The translations under genes and the position numbers were made by a program. Shown piece by piece: positions 45,662 through 54,331 of a stretch of DNA of 64,000 bases; the stretch's first letter is position 1, and each line of letters starts with the position of its first letter. The notes under the pieces are model-generated. The model searched no databases, was not told where the DNA came from, and saw only the letters and a program-made list of their open reading frames with translations. The stretch comes from Flavobacterium sp. H122. GTDB taxonomy: Bacteria > Bacteroidota > Bacteroidia > Flavobacteriales > Flavobacteriaceae. The stretch is taken from positions 1 through 64,000 of the forward strand of contig NZ_SJZD01000003.1 of NCBI RefSeq assembly GCF_004959765.1, written 5' to 3'.

Positions 45662-47137
45662 TTAATTATTTACAATGGGTAGGGTTACTTTAAATGTTGT
45701 TCCTTTGTTTAACTCTGATTCAAAGGTAATGCTTCCGTTATAATTTTCTATAATGTTTTTAATGATGGCTAAACCAAGACCCATACCGCTGGTTTTTGTT
45801 GTGAATTTTGGTTCAAATACCCGTTCAAAGTCCTCTTGAGCTATACCTTTGCCATTATCCTGTACTTTGATTATGGCGTAATTAGATTCTTTAGTGACAG
45901 ATACAATGATTTTTTTATTTCCTTGCTCCTCAGGAATAGCCTGTATCGCGTTTTTAACCAAGTTAGTTATGATACGGATGAGCTGCGTACGGTCTATTTT
46001 TGTGATAATTTCTTTTGTGGAAGGGTAATATTCTATGTACTCTTCATTGAAAATTTCTAAAGTCAGATTAATTACATCTATTACGTTTAATGTTTCATTT
46101 TGTTGGGCAGGCATAGAGGCAAAATTGGAAAACGCAGATGCTACTGCGCTCATGGTATCGATTTGCTGTATAAGGGTTTTAGAAAAATCAGTTACTTTTT
46201 GTTTAATGTTTGGATCTTCAGGATTAAATCGCATTTCAAAGCTTTGCACTGTTAAGCGCATGGGCGTAAGCGGATTTTTAATCTCATGAGCAACCTGTTT
46301 CGCCATTTCACGCCAGGCTCCTTCACGTTCACTTTGTGCTAATTTGTTGGCACTTTCTTCCAGCTCATCAATCATTTTGTTGTAGGATTCTACCAAGCGG
46401 TCAATTTCTGAACTATTGGAAACCAAGTCTATTTTTTTGTTTTTTTCAGTTAAACTGGTTTCAGAAAGATGATGGGCGATAGTGGCTAATGAACGTGTAA
46501 TATACCTCGATAAATAAAATGCCAGCCAAATGGAAAGTATAAACATCCCGAAGTAAACCGTACCGAAAATGGTAAGAAAGTTTTGAATTTCCTGTTTGTA
46601 ATAGCTGTCGTCCTGTTTGTAAGGTAATCGGATAATCCCTATAGGTTTATTTTCTATATGGTCCATCAGATAGCTGTAGGAAAATGTGTAAACATCCCCT
46701 CTGGCTTCTCCCTCGCCAACAAATCTGTTGTTTTGAGCATGTTTGATTTGTTCCAGTAAATTATCAGAAATATTTAAAGAAATCTGTCCCGGAATTCTTG
46801 GAGCCCTTGAATTGATCAATAACCTCCCATGCAGATCATACATGTCGATTTCCAGATTGTGAATATTGGAAATTTCAAATATTTTGTTTTCAAAAATTGA
46901 AGTTAAATTCGCTGTAATTAAGGGGTGCGGTGTTGTTTCCAGTACATATTCGATATGCTGTTTGATTTGTTCTTCCTTGCGCAGTAAACGTTCCTGATGG
47001 TATTCCTGGCTCTCATACTGAAAATGCAAAATGGATACCAATGCTATGAGGACAGAGGAAATCAGCGTAATCAGAATCATTGCAATGAAGATTCTGGCAC
47101 GAAGTGATAGATTTTGACCTGAAAAAAGGGTGTCCAT
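45662..47137 (-). CDS. NtrY-like membrane histidine kinase
   Basis: A 491-residue sensor kinase with two membrane helices (about 17-38 and 190-210) around an extracytoplasmic sensor loop, then a HAMP-like linker, and the phospho-acceptor H284 in QVAHEIKNPLTPMRL. N box NLVKNAIQAIP and glycine boxes DNGKGIA and GMGLGLAI are all intact. No response regulator is encoded next to it. It directly abuts hemJ with no spacing, placing it in the hemH-hemJ transcription unit. Confidence 0.9.
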   Translation of the reverse strand: MDTLFSGQNLSLRARIFIAMILITLISSVLIALVSILHFQYESQEYHQERLLRKEEQIKQHIEYVLETTPHPLITANLTSIFENKIFEISNIHNLEIDMYDLHGRLLINSRAPRIPGQISLNISDNLLEQIKHAQNNRFVGEGEARGDVYTFSYSYLMDHIENKPIGIIRLPYKQDDSYYKQEIQNFLTIFGTVYFGMFILSIWLAFYLSRYITRSLATIAHHLSETSLTEKNKKIDLVSNSSEIDRLVESYNKMIDELEESANKLAQSEREGAWREMAKQVAHEIKNPLTPMRLTVQSFEMRFNPEDPNIKQKVTDFSKTLIQQIDTMSAVASAFSNFASMPAQQNETLNVIDVINLTLEIFNEEYIEYYPSTKEIITKIDRTQLIRIITNLVKNAIQAIPEEQGNKKIIVSVTKESNYAIIKVQDNGKGIAQEDFERVFEPKFTTKTSGMGLGLAIIKNIIENYNGSITFESELNKGTTFKVTLPIVNN

Positions 47138-47689
47138 TTACTGATTTTTTTCTCTAATCTTTTTATAGAATTTATACCCGAGCATTAAAAGTACTGAAAA
47201 AAGTATAATTCCAATCACTCCGTAAATCCAATTTACAGCACTTTTTAAAATCACAAGAAATACAACAGCAAATAAAATAATGGTTGCGCCCTCATTCCAC
47301 AACCTAAAAAAACCTGAAGTATGTTTTACTTCGCCTTTTTGCAATTGCAAAAATATTTGATGGCATTTTAAATGATACAGGTACAAAAGAAACACAAAAG
47401 CAAGTTTTACATGCATCCAGGGTTGTTTGAGCCATACTTGACCCACTTCAGTAAAAAACAACATCCAATACGCGAAAAAACTCGCCAACACAGCACTTGG
47501 CCAGGTAATAATATACCACAAGCGGTATTGCATTAATTGGTACTGCTTAATCAGAATACTTTGTTCAGGCTCTGGCTTTTGCTTTGCTTCGGCATGATAC
47601 ACAAACAGCCGCACAATGTAGAACAAACCTGCAAACCAGGTAATCACAAAGATGAGATGCAGTGATTTGATATAGTTGTAAAATTCCAT
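47138..47689 (-). CDS. hemJ: Protoporphyrinogen IX oxidase HemJ (CopD-like)
   Basis: A 183-residue membrane protein with about five helices. Conserved His10 in KSLHLIFVITWFAGLFYIVR and the lysine/tryptophan-rich MQYRLWYIITWPS and WMHVKLAFVFLLYLYH blocks match HemJ, the enzyme for protoporphyrinogen oxidation in bacteria lacking HemY/HemG. The position beside hemH supports this strongly. Starts 29 bp after hemH. Confidence 0.85.
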   Translation of the reverse strand: MEFYNYIKSLHLIFVITWFAGLFYIVRLFVYHAEAKQKPEPEQSILIKQYQLMQYRLWYIITWPSAVLASFFAYWMLFFTEVGQVWLKQPWMHVKLAFVFLLYLYHLKCHQIFLQLQKGEVKHTSGFFRLWNEGATIILFAVVFLVILKSAVNWIYGVIGIILFSVLLMLGYKFYKKIREKNQ

Positions 47690-47718
47690 GTTGAAAAATC
47701 CTTTTTCCTTGCTTTTTA

Positions 47719-48735
47719 TCAGTTTTCTTGAAACTCTTTAATCCAATTGGCGATTGTGTCCATCCATGCTTCATCTTCATTCAAACATGGAACAGCCTTA
47801 AAGTTTTCTCCGCCGTGAGCTTTGAAATCTTCATCGGCACGCATGGCAATTTCTTCTAAAGTTTCTAAACAATCGGCAACAAATGCAGGAGTAACCACAG
47901 CCAGATTTTTGATTCCTTTGGCAGGCATGTTGTTTATTTCAACATCGGTGTAGGGTTCCAGCCATTTGTCTCCGGCAAGTCTTGACTGGAAGGTTTCGCT
48001 GTATTTGTTTTTTGGAATATTCAAAAGCTCAACCACTTGACGGGTTGTTTCAAAACATTGGTGACGGTAACAAAATTCATGTGCCGGTGAAGCAGTCACA
48101 CAACAACTGCTGTTGATTTTACAGTGTGAAGTAGTTACGTCAGTTTTACGAATGTGGCGTTCCGGAATTCCATGATACGAAAATAAAAGATGGTCATAAT
48201 CAAACCCTTCCAAATGTTTTTTGATAGAATCGGCCAGGTTCTGGATATAATCTTTTTTATTGTAGAAAGAATTAATGTAGGTGATCTTCATTTCAGGAAA
48301 CTGTTTTTTACGCAGTTCTTCTGCCAGTACAATAATTGTTTTGGTCGATGCCATAGCATATTGTGGATACATAGGCAACAGCAATACTTCGGTAACACCT
48401 TTATCTTTCAACTCCTGCAGTCCTTTTTGAATGGTCATTGAACCATAGCGCATAGCAAGTGCTACCGGAATGTCTACACGTTGTTGTACTTTCTTTTGAA
48501 CATTTTTAGAAATAACAACCAAAGGAGAACCTTCTTTAGTCCAGATTTTTCCGTAAGCATGAGCAGATTCCTCAGGTCTTTTACGTAAAATTATGCCGCG
48601 GACTAATAAAGCTCTTAATAAATACGGAACATCAATCACGTACTTATCCATTAAAAATTCATCTAAATAAGGCTTAACATCTTTTGGATCCGGGCTCTCA
48701 GGCGAACCTAAATTAACTAATAATACTCCTTTCAT
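47719..48735 (-). CDS. hemH: Ferrochelatase
   Basis: A 338-residue enzyme inserting Fe2+ into protoporphyrin IX, the last step of heme synthesis. SYHGIPERH (186-194) carries the metal-binding His188; the N-terminal GVLLVNLGSP is standard. An insertion holds five cysteines (C205, C211, C212, C222, C227), similar to ferrochelatases with an internal [2Fe-2S] cluster. The start overlaps the stop of the AraC gene by one base (TAATG). Confidence 0.94.
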   Translation of the reverse strand: MKGVLLVNLGSPESPDPKDVKPYLDEFLMDKYVIDVPYLLRALLVRGIILRKRPEESAHAYGKIWTKEGSPLVVISKNVQKKVQQRVDIPVALAMRYGSMTIQKGLQELKDKGVTEVLLLPMYPQYAMASTKTIIVLAEELRKKQFPEMKITYINSFYNKKDYIQNLADSIKKHLEGFDYDHLLFSYHGIPERHIRKTDVTTSHCKINSSCCVTASPAHEFCYRHQCFETTRQVVELLNIPKNKYSETFQSRLAGDKWLEPYTDVEINNMPAKGIKNLAVVTPAFVADCLETLEEIAMRADEDFKAHGGENFKAVPCLNEDEAWMDTIANWIKEFQEN

Positions 48736-49601
48736 TACTGTGTTTTTTCTAATAAATATTTTTTAGGCGTAGTGCCAAATTTCTTTTTAAATGCTGCTAT
48801 AAAATGACTTGCTGTGCTGTAGCCAATTTTTAACCCTACTTCATTCACATTATACGAACCACTGTCTAATAAATTACGGGCAAAGTCCATTTTATAGTCA
48901 AATAAAAAACCATAAACCGTATCGCCGTAAATCTGCTTAAAGCCTGTTTTCAGTTTCTTAAGATTTAATCCTACTTTTTCTGAAAGTTCTTCTAAACTTG
49001 GTGGTTCGGCCATATTGGCTATGATGATTTCTTTTGCTTTTTTCAGCTTCTTTACATTTTCCTCATCAACTAAAAAAGGACATTGTTCTACATCCGGATC
49101 CTCACTTTTATTAAAGAACAGACTTAAAAGTTCGTATCCTTTTCCTTTGTAGTATAAATTTTTAATCGTTGGGTTAAGATTGTAGTGAAACATCTGATTC
49201 AAAACAATCGCCATTGAAGGTGTAATGTTCTCCTCTCCGTAATATTTTCTATCACGGTTTTCCTGGCTTAAAAAAGGAATATGGTCAGCATCGCTGGTAA
49301 ATAAACCATGAAATTTTTTAATGGAAATCAAGATTGAAATGATCCAGGTTTTAGGAGCAATTTCTAAATGAAGCGGTAATTCTTTTTCCGGATTGTAAAA
49401 CAAAAGCGATTTTTCATCTTTTAAATCCAAAGTATAATTACCTTTATTAAAGATGAATTTAGCCTTTCCTTTTAATCCAAAATGAAATTGAATCAATCCT
49501 GTTTTTACAGGACGCTCGTATTTCATTTCTTCCTCAGAATCATTCTGAAAGCGAATTAAAATAAATTCATCGTCTATTTTTATTTCTTCCGCTGAACTCA
49601 T
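48735..49601 (-). CDS. AraC family regulator of the heme locus
   Basis: A 288-residue cytoplasmic regulator with a beta-rich N-terminal effector domain (about 1-180) and two C-terminal HTH units (LEELSEKVGLNLKKLKTGFKQIYG; NEVGLKIGYSTASHFIAAFKKKFGTTPKKYL). It is co-transcribed with hemH and divergent from hemA. Paired direct repeats in the spacer are candidate sites, making it the likely controller of both heme operons. The effector is unknown; iron or heme is a guess. Confidence 0.87.
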   Translation of the reverse strand: MSSAEEIKIDDEFILIRFQNDSEEEMKYERPVKTGLIQFHFGLKGKAKFIFNKGNYTLDLKDEKSLLFYNPEKELPLHLEIAPKTWIISILISIKKFHGLFTSDADHIPFLSQENRDRKYYGEENITPSMAIVLNQMFHYNLNPTIKNLYYKGKGYELLSLFFNKSEDPDVEQCPFLVDEENVKKLKKAKEIIIANMAEPPSLEELSEKVGLNLKKLKTGFKQIYGDTVYGFLFDYKMDFARNLLDSGSYNVNEVGLKIGYSTASHFIAAFKKKFGTTPKKYLLEKTQ

Positions 49602-49741
49602 AGCGATACTTTTTAGTTTTCAATTTCAGTCAGCCGGGAATTTTTTATTTAGAATGATTCTACATAAACAAATCCTGAAGACCTTATTTTACAGCAAAAA
49701 TAAAACAAATATCGCTAAAAAGTCTTTTGGAGTATAAAAAT

Positions 49742-49773
49742 TACTTATAGCGACACAAATAGTACTTATAGCG
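49742..49773 (+). promoter_or_regulatory. Direct 11-bp repeats, candidate AraC operators
   Basis: TACTTATAGCG occurs at 49742-49752 and 49763-49773, 21 bp start to start, i.e. two helical turns, as for AraC half-sites. A looser inverse copy (ATCGCTAAAAAGT) is at 49711-49723. The second site ends 24 bp before the hemA -7 box, an activator-like position. Confidence 0.65.
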
Positions 49774-49797
49774 TTATTTTTATAAAAAGTGTAAGGT

Positions 49798-49805
49798 TAA
49801 ATTTG
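49798..49805 (+). promoter_or_regulatory. -7 box of hemA (TAAATTTG)
   Basis: A perfect TANNTTTG element 24 bp before the hemA ATG. The -33 region lacks TTG, in keeping with activator-dependent transcription. Confidence 0.55.
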
Positions 49806-49829
49806 TAACGAAAATTTGATTAGGATTTA

Positions 49830-51077
49830 ATGACACAGAATATACCCGTAAAATCGACTTCATTTTATGCAATAGGGTTAAGCTATCTTAAGGCCGATGC
49901 TGAAATGAGAGGTAAGTTTAGTCTTGACGATAAAGCCAAAGAAAATTTACTTATTCAGGCAAAATCAGAAGGTATTGAGAGTCTGATTGTAACCTCTACC
50001 TGCAACAGAACTGAAATTTACGGTTTTGCACAACACCCATTTCAATTAATCAAACTACTTTGTGAGAATAGTCAGGGAACTGTCGAAGATTTTCAAAAAG
50101 TAGCTTATGTATACAAAAGCAAAGAAGCTATCAATCATTTGTTTCGTGTAGGGACAGGATTGGACAGTCAGATTTTAGGAGACTTTGAAATTATTTCTCA
50201 AATCAAGACGGCTTTTGTACTTTCCAAAGAAAAAGAATTAGCCAATGCTTATATGGAGCGTTTGGTAAATTCGGTTATCCAGGCCAGCAAAAGGGTAAAA
50301 AATGAAACCGAAATTTCTTCGGGAGCAACTTCTGTTTCTTTTGCTTCGGTGCAGTATATTTTCAAAACTGTTCCAGATATAGCCGATAAAAACATTCTGC
50401 TTTTCGGTACAGGAAAAATTGGCCGTAATACGTGTGAAAACTTGGTGAAACACAGTAAACACGATCATATTACTCTAATTAACCGTACTAAAGATAAAGC
50501 TGAAAAACTAGCTAAAAAATTAGACCTGATCGTAAAAGATTATGCTGATTTACAGGAAGAAATTCAAAAAGCAGATGTTTTAGTAGTAGCTACAGGAGCG
50601 CAAAATCCTACGGTGGATAAAACTATTTTAAATCTGAAAAAACCATTGTTGGTTTTAGATTTATCAATTCCTAAAAATGTGAACGAAAATGTTCAGGATG
50701 TTGAAGGGGTGACTTTAGTTCACATGGATCATTTGTCGCAAATCACAGATGAAACTTTAGAAAACAGAAAAAGTCAGATTCCAGCGGCAGAGACCATTAT
50801 CAATGAAATCCTAGAAGAGTTCATGACTTGGACCAAAGGTCGTAAATACGCACCAACGATTCATGCCTTGAAAGCCAAATTACAATCGATCAAAGAAATC
50901 GAAATGGCCTACCAACGCAAAAAAATGAGCAATTTTGATGAGGCTCAGGCCGAAATAATAAGCGACCGCATTATTCAAAAAATTACCAATCATTTTGCCA
51001 ATCATTTAAAAGATGAAAACACTTCGGTTGATGAAAGTGTCGATTGGATTCAAAAAGTATTTCAGTTAGAAAAATAA
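49830..51077 (+). CDS. hemA: Glutamyl-tRNA reductase
   Basis: A 415-residue enzyme that reduces glutamyl-tRNA to glutamate-1-semialdehyde, the first step of C5 heme synthesis. The catalytic Cys58 is in TSTCNRTEIYG, the NADPH-binding segment is LLFGTGKIGRNTCENL (about 190-205), and the C-terminal dimerisation helices are present. First gene of the hem operon; hemC follows 5 bp later. Confidence 0.95.
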   Translation: MTQNIPVKSTSFYAIGLSYLKADAEMRGKFSLDDKAKENLLIQAKSEGIESLIVTSTCNRTEIYGFAQHPFQLIKLLCENSQGTVEDFQKVAYVYKSKEAINHLFRVGTGLDSQILGDFEIISQIKTAFVLSKEKELANAYMERLVNSVIQASKRVKNETEISSGATSVSFASVQYIFKTVPDIADKNILLFGTGKIGRNTCENLVKHSKHDHITLINRTKDKAEKLAKKLDLIVKDYADLQEEIQKADVLVVATGAQNPTVDKTILNLKKPLLVLDLSIPKNVNENVQDVEGVTLVHMDHLSQITDETLENRKSQIPAAETIINEILEEFMTWTKGRKYAPTIHALKAKLQSIKEIEMAYQRKKMSNFDEAQAEIISDRIIQKITNHFANHLKDENTSVDESVDWIQKVFQLEK

Positions 51078-51082
51078 AATCT

Positions 51083-52012
51083 GTGGCAAAAAATCGAATT
51101 ATAAAAATAGGAACTCGCGATAGCGAATTAGCGCTTTGGCAAGCTCACACGGTTGAAAAACAACTTAACGATTTAGGTTACAAGACTGAAATTGTTGCCG
51201 TAAAATCACAAGGGGATATTATACTTGACAAACCGTTATACGAATTAGGTATTACGGGTATTTTTACTAAAACACTAGATGTTGCCATGATTTCTGGTCA
51301 GGTGGATATTGCGGTACACTCTATGAAAGATGTACCTACAGCTTTACCGCAAGGAATTGTGCAAGCAGCTGTTTTAGAAAGAGCGAATACGGTTGATATT
51401 TTAGTACACAAAGGGAATTTGGATTTCCTTGAAGGAGAAGGCACTATTGCCACTGGAAGTTTACGTCGTCAGGCACAATGGTTGCATAAATACCCGCAGC
51501 ATAAAACTGTCGATTTACGTGGAAATGTAAATACCCGACTTCAAAAATTACAGGAAAGTGACTGGGGAGGAGCCATATTTGCTGCAGCTGGATTAGAACG
51601 TCTGAACTTGAAACCCGAAACATTTATTTCTTTAGATTGGATGATTCCGGCACCGGCGCAGGGAGCCATGATGGTGGTTGCGATGGCTGAAGATACTTTT
51701 GCATTGGAAGCTTTATCTGAATTAAACCACATCGAAACAGAAATTAGCACCTATATCGAACGACAGTTTTTAAGAACTTTAGAAGGAGGTTGTACAGCAC
51801 CTATAGGAGCATTGGCTATTTATAATGAAAAAACAGACCAAATTGATTTCAATGGAGTGTTATTCTCTATTGATGGTCAACAAAAAATAGAAATCAAACG
51901 TTCTTTTGATATTTCCGAATGGAAAAAATTGGGACTGAATTGTGCTAAAGAAATTTTGGATAATGGCGGTACCGAATTAATGACTGAAATTAAAGAAAAG
52001 CTGAAAAAATAA
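51083..52012 (+). CDS. hemC: Hydroxymethylbilane synthase
   Basis: Polymerises four porphobilinogen units. It has the N-terminal IIKIGTRDSELALWQA, the conserved arginines in GSLRRQAQWLH and LRGNVNTRLQKL, and the cofactor-binding Cys in EGGCTAPIGA (about residue 243). The start is taken as GTG 51083 (309 residues), because the upstream frame overlaps hemA. Confidence 0.95.
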   Translation: MAKNRIIKIGTRDSELALWQAHTVEKQLNDLGYKTEIVAVKSQGDIILDKPLYELGITGIFTKTLDVAMISGQVDIAVHSMKDVPTALPQGIVQAAVLERANTVDILVHKGNLDFLEGEGTIATGSLRRQAQWLHKYPQHKTVDLRGNVNTRLQKLQESDWGGAIFAAAGLERLNLKPETFISLDWMIPAPAQGAMMVVAMAEDTFALEALSELNHIETEISTYIERQFLRTLEGGCTAPIGALAIYNEKTDQIDFNGVLFSIDGQQKIEIKRSFDISEWKKLGLNCAKEILDNGGTELMTEIKEKLKK

Positions 52013-52014
52013 CA

Positions 52015-52701
52015 GTGGCTGAAAACATTCGCATACTATCAACAAAAATACTGCTCAGTAATCAGAAGCAGTTTTTGTTGAATGCTAACCTATCAGTTAT
52101 AGAAGCCGATTTTATCACAACAAAGTCATTGCAAAAAAGTACACTGAGCGGAGTCGAAGTGATAAACGAAGCTTTAATTTTTACCAGTCAAAATGCTGTT
52201 AATGCTGTTTTGGAATTTGATAATTTTTTGGAATTAGAAAGCAAAAAAGTCTTTTGTGTAGGTATAAAAACCAAAGCCTTATTAGAAGAAAATGGGTTTA
52301 TTGTACAAGCTTATGCGGGTTATGCAACCGAATTAGCTGAAATAATTTCTTTATCTTATACTAATTTGTCTTTTACTTTTTTCAGCGGAAATTTACGTCG
52401 GGATGTTTTGCCTGAAATGTTGAAAGCAAACGGAATTAAGTTCAATGAAGTTGAAGTCTATGAAACGATCTTGACACCACAAAAAATCAATTCAAAACCT
52501 GATGGTATATTGTTTTACAGTCCGTCGGGAGTAGAAAGTTATTTAAAAGAAAATAAAATTACTGATGAAATGTGTTTTTGTATTGGTACTACTACTGCAA
52601 AAGCATTGGAAAACATAACTAATAATATCATAATTGCCAATCAACCTTCGGTTGAAAACGTGATTATTCAATGTATCAATTATTTTGGCCTTAAGCAATA
52701 A
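52015..52701 (+). CDS. hemD: Uroporphyrinogen-III synthase
   Basis: A 228-residue protein starting with GTG, 2 bp after hemC. HemD is poorly conserved, but the ILSTKILLSNQ start, ALIFTSQNAVNAV (about 53-65), FFSGNLRRDVLPEML and DGILFYSPSGVESYL blocks fit. It closes and inverts ring D of hydroxymethylbilane. Residues 42-49 (STLSGVEV) are encoded by an interspersed repeat. The C-terminal GLKQ is encoded by the AGC-word spacer. Confidence 0.9.
   Translation: MAENIRILSTKILLSNQKQFLLNANLSVIEADFITTKSLQKSTLSGVEVINEALIFTSQNAVNAVLEFDNFLELESKKVFCVGIKTKALLEENGFIVQAYAGYATELAEIISLSYTNLSFTFFSGNLRRDVLPEMLKANGIKFNEVEVYETILTPQKINSKPDGILFYSPSGVESYLKENKITDEMCFCIGTTTAKALENITNNIIIANQPSVENVIIQCINYFGLKQ
52142..52161 (+). 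repeat. In-frame CACTGAGCGGAGTCGAAGTG word in hemD
   Basis: Twenty bases, with the reverse complement containing TTCGACTCCGCTCAG. This is a familiar dispersed repeat in Bacteroidota and other phyla. It is read in the hemD frame as TLSGVEV and has short palindromic ends (CACT/AGTG). Confidence 0.75.
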
Positions 52702-52770
52702 GCTTTAGGCAATAAGCAATTAAAATGTAAAAGCTTAAAGCGTATAGCTTAAAGCATAAAGCAAGAAAAT
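52690..52770. repeat. AGC-word spacer between hemD and hemE
   Basis: Repeated variants of TTAAGCAATAAGC and GCTTAAAGC fill the spacer, from the last hemD codons almost to the hemE start. Related words form the arms around the four-helix gene at 55.3-55.7 kb. Confidence 0.65.
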
Positions 52771-53796
52771 ATGATTAAAAACGACCTATTCTTAAGAGCT
52801 TTAAAAGGAGAAACTGTTGAACGTCCGCCAGTATGGATGATGCGTCAGGCAGGTAGATATTTACCAGAATTCAGAGCGTTACGCGATAAATACGATTTCT
52901 TTACCCGTTGTGAAACTCCTGAACTAGCAGCAGAAATTACAGTACAGCCTATTCGTATTGTAAAGCCTGATGCGGCTATTTTATTCTCTGATATTTTGGT
53001 TGTACCGAGAGCTATGGGAATTCACGTAGAATTAAAGGATAATTTAGGGCCTATTATTCCTAATCCTATTCGCACGATGGAACAAGTAGAACAAGTTTTT
53101 ATTCCTAATATCGAAGAAAGCCTTGGTTATGTAATGGATGCCATCAAATTGACGAAGGAAATGTTGAACGATGAAGTACCTTTAATTGGTTTTGCAGGTT
53201 CACCGTGGACAATCTTTTGTTATGCAGTAGAAGGAAAAGGATCTAAAAGTTTTGATACCGCAAAAGGTTTTTGTTTCTCAAACCCAGTAGCCGCACATTC
53301 ATTATTGCAAAAAATCACCGATACTACCATTTTATACTTAAAAGAAAAAGTAAAATCGGGCGTAAATGCGGTGCAAATTTTTGATTCTTGGGGAGGTATG
53401 TTATCACCTGTTGATTATCAGGAATTCTCTTGGAAATACATCAACCAAATTGTGGAAGCTTTGGCTCCAGTAACTGAAGTAATTGTTTTTGGAAAAGGCT
53501 GTTGGTTTGCGTTAAACGAAATGTCAAAATCAAAAGCATCTGCTCTAGGTGTAGATTGGACATGTTCACCTAAAAATGCGCGCTACTTAACAGGAGGAAA
53601 CATTACCTTACAAGGAAACTTTGATCCATCTCGTTTGTTATCACCAATTCCAACCATCAAGAAAATGGTTCATGAAATGATTGACGAATTTGGAAAAGAC
53701 AAATACATCGTAAACTTAGGGCACGGTATTTTACCTAATATTCCAGTAGATCACGCTAAGGCTTTTGTGGAGGCAGTGAAGGAATATGGTCAATAA
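52771..53796 (+). CDS. hemE: Uroporphyrinogen decarboxylase
   Basis: A 341-residue enzyme that decarboxylates four acetate side chains to give coproporphyrinogen III. The signature [17 protein letters not shown] (about 19-35) and [16 protein letters not shown] (about 142-157) are intact, as is [20 protein letters not shown] near the end. The GNAT gene overlaps its stop by 11 bp. Confidence 0.96.
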   Translation: MIKNDLFLRALKGETVERPPVWMMRQAGRYLPEFRALRDKYDFFTRCETPELAAEITVQPIRIVKPDAAILFSDILVVPRAMGIHVELKDNLGPIIPNPIRTMEQVEQVFIPNIEESLGYVMDAIKLTKEMLNDEVPLIGFAGSPWTIFCYAVEGKGSKSFDTAKGFCFSNPVAAHSLLQKITDTTILYLKEKVKSGVNAVQIFDSWGGMLSPVDYQEFSWKYINQIVEALAPVTEVIVFGKGCWFALNEMSKSKASALGVDWTCSPKNARYLTGGNITLQGNFDPSRLLSPIPTIKKMVHEMIDEFGKDKYIVNLGHGILPNIPVDHAKAFVEAVKEYGQ

Positions 53797-54331
53797 TTTG
53801 AATATTGAATATTATATAATAGACAAACTAAAACCAATTGATTCCAATCAGTTGCATCAGTTTATGTCTGATAATAAGGAGCGATTAAAATTATTTTTTC
53901 CAGTAACATTGGAAATGAATAGTTCTTTAGAAAAAACGGAAGAATATATTTCAATTAAGAATAAAGAAATTGAAGAAAAGACAAATTTCACCTTTGCTAT
54001 TCGAGATAAAAACAACCAACAGATTGCGGGTTTAATGATTATCAAAAAAATAGATTGGGACAATAAACAAGGAGAATTTGCCTATTGTATTGGTTCAGAA
54101 TTTGAAGGAAAAGGATTGACATCATTTGCTGTAAAAGAGATGGCTGATTTTGCTTTTGAGGATTTGGGCTTAAAGACACTTCAAATTATTGCTCATAAAA
54201 CCAACTTGGGAAGTGTGAAAGTTGCTAAGAATAATGGTTTTGTTTGGCAAAAAACATTGATAAACGAATTTACTCCAACCAATGGGACTCCATTAGATAT
54301 GGAATTATATGAATTGTACAATGAAAAATAA
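53786..54331 (+). CDS. RimJ/RimL-type GNAT acetyltransferase within the hem operon
   Basis: A 181-residue acetyltransferase of the ribosomal-protein-alanine acetyltransferase type, with motif A around [28 protein letters not shown] (about 91-118) and the motif B-like [22 protein letters not shown]. It overlaps hemE by 11 bp and hemF by 11 bp, so it is firmly in the operon. No link to heme synthesis is known for this family. Confidence 0.88.
   Translation: MVNNLNIEYYIIDKLKPIDSNQLHQFMSDNKERLKLFFPVTLEMNSSLEKTEEYISIKNKEIEEKTNFTFAIRDKNNQQIAGLMIIKKIDWDNKQGEFAYCIGSEFEGKGLTSFAVKEMADFAFEDLGLKTLQIIAHKTNLGSVKVAKNNGFVWQKTLINEFTPTNGTPLDMELYELYNEK

Noticed and set aside
51044..51082. Longer hemC start overlapping hemA
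   Set aside because: The GTG at 51083 right after the hemA stop gives the normal hemC N-terminus.
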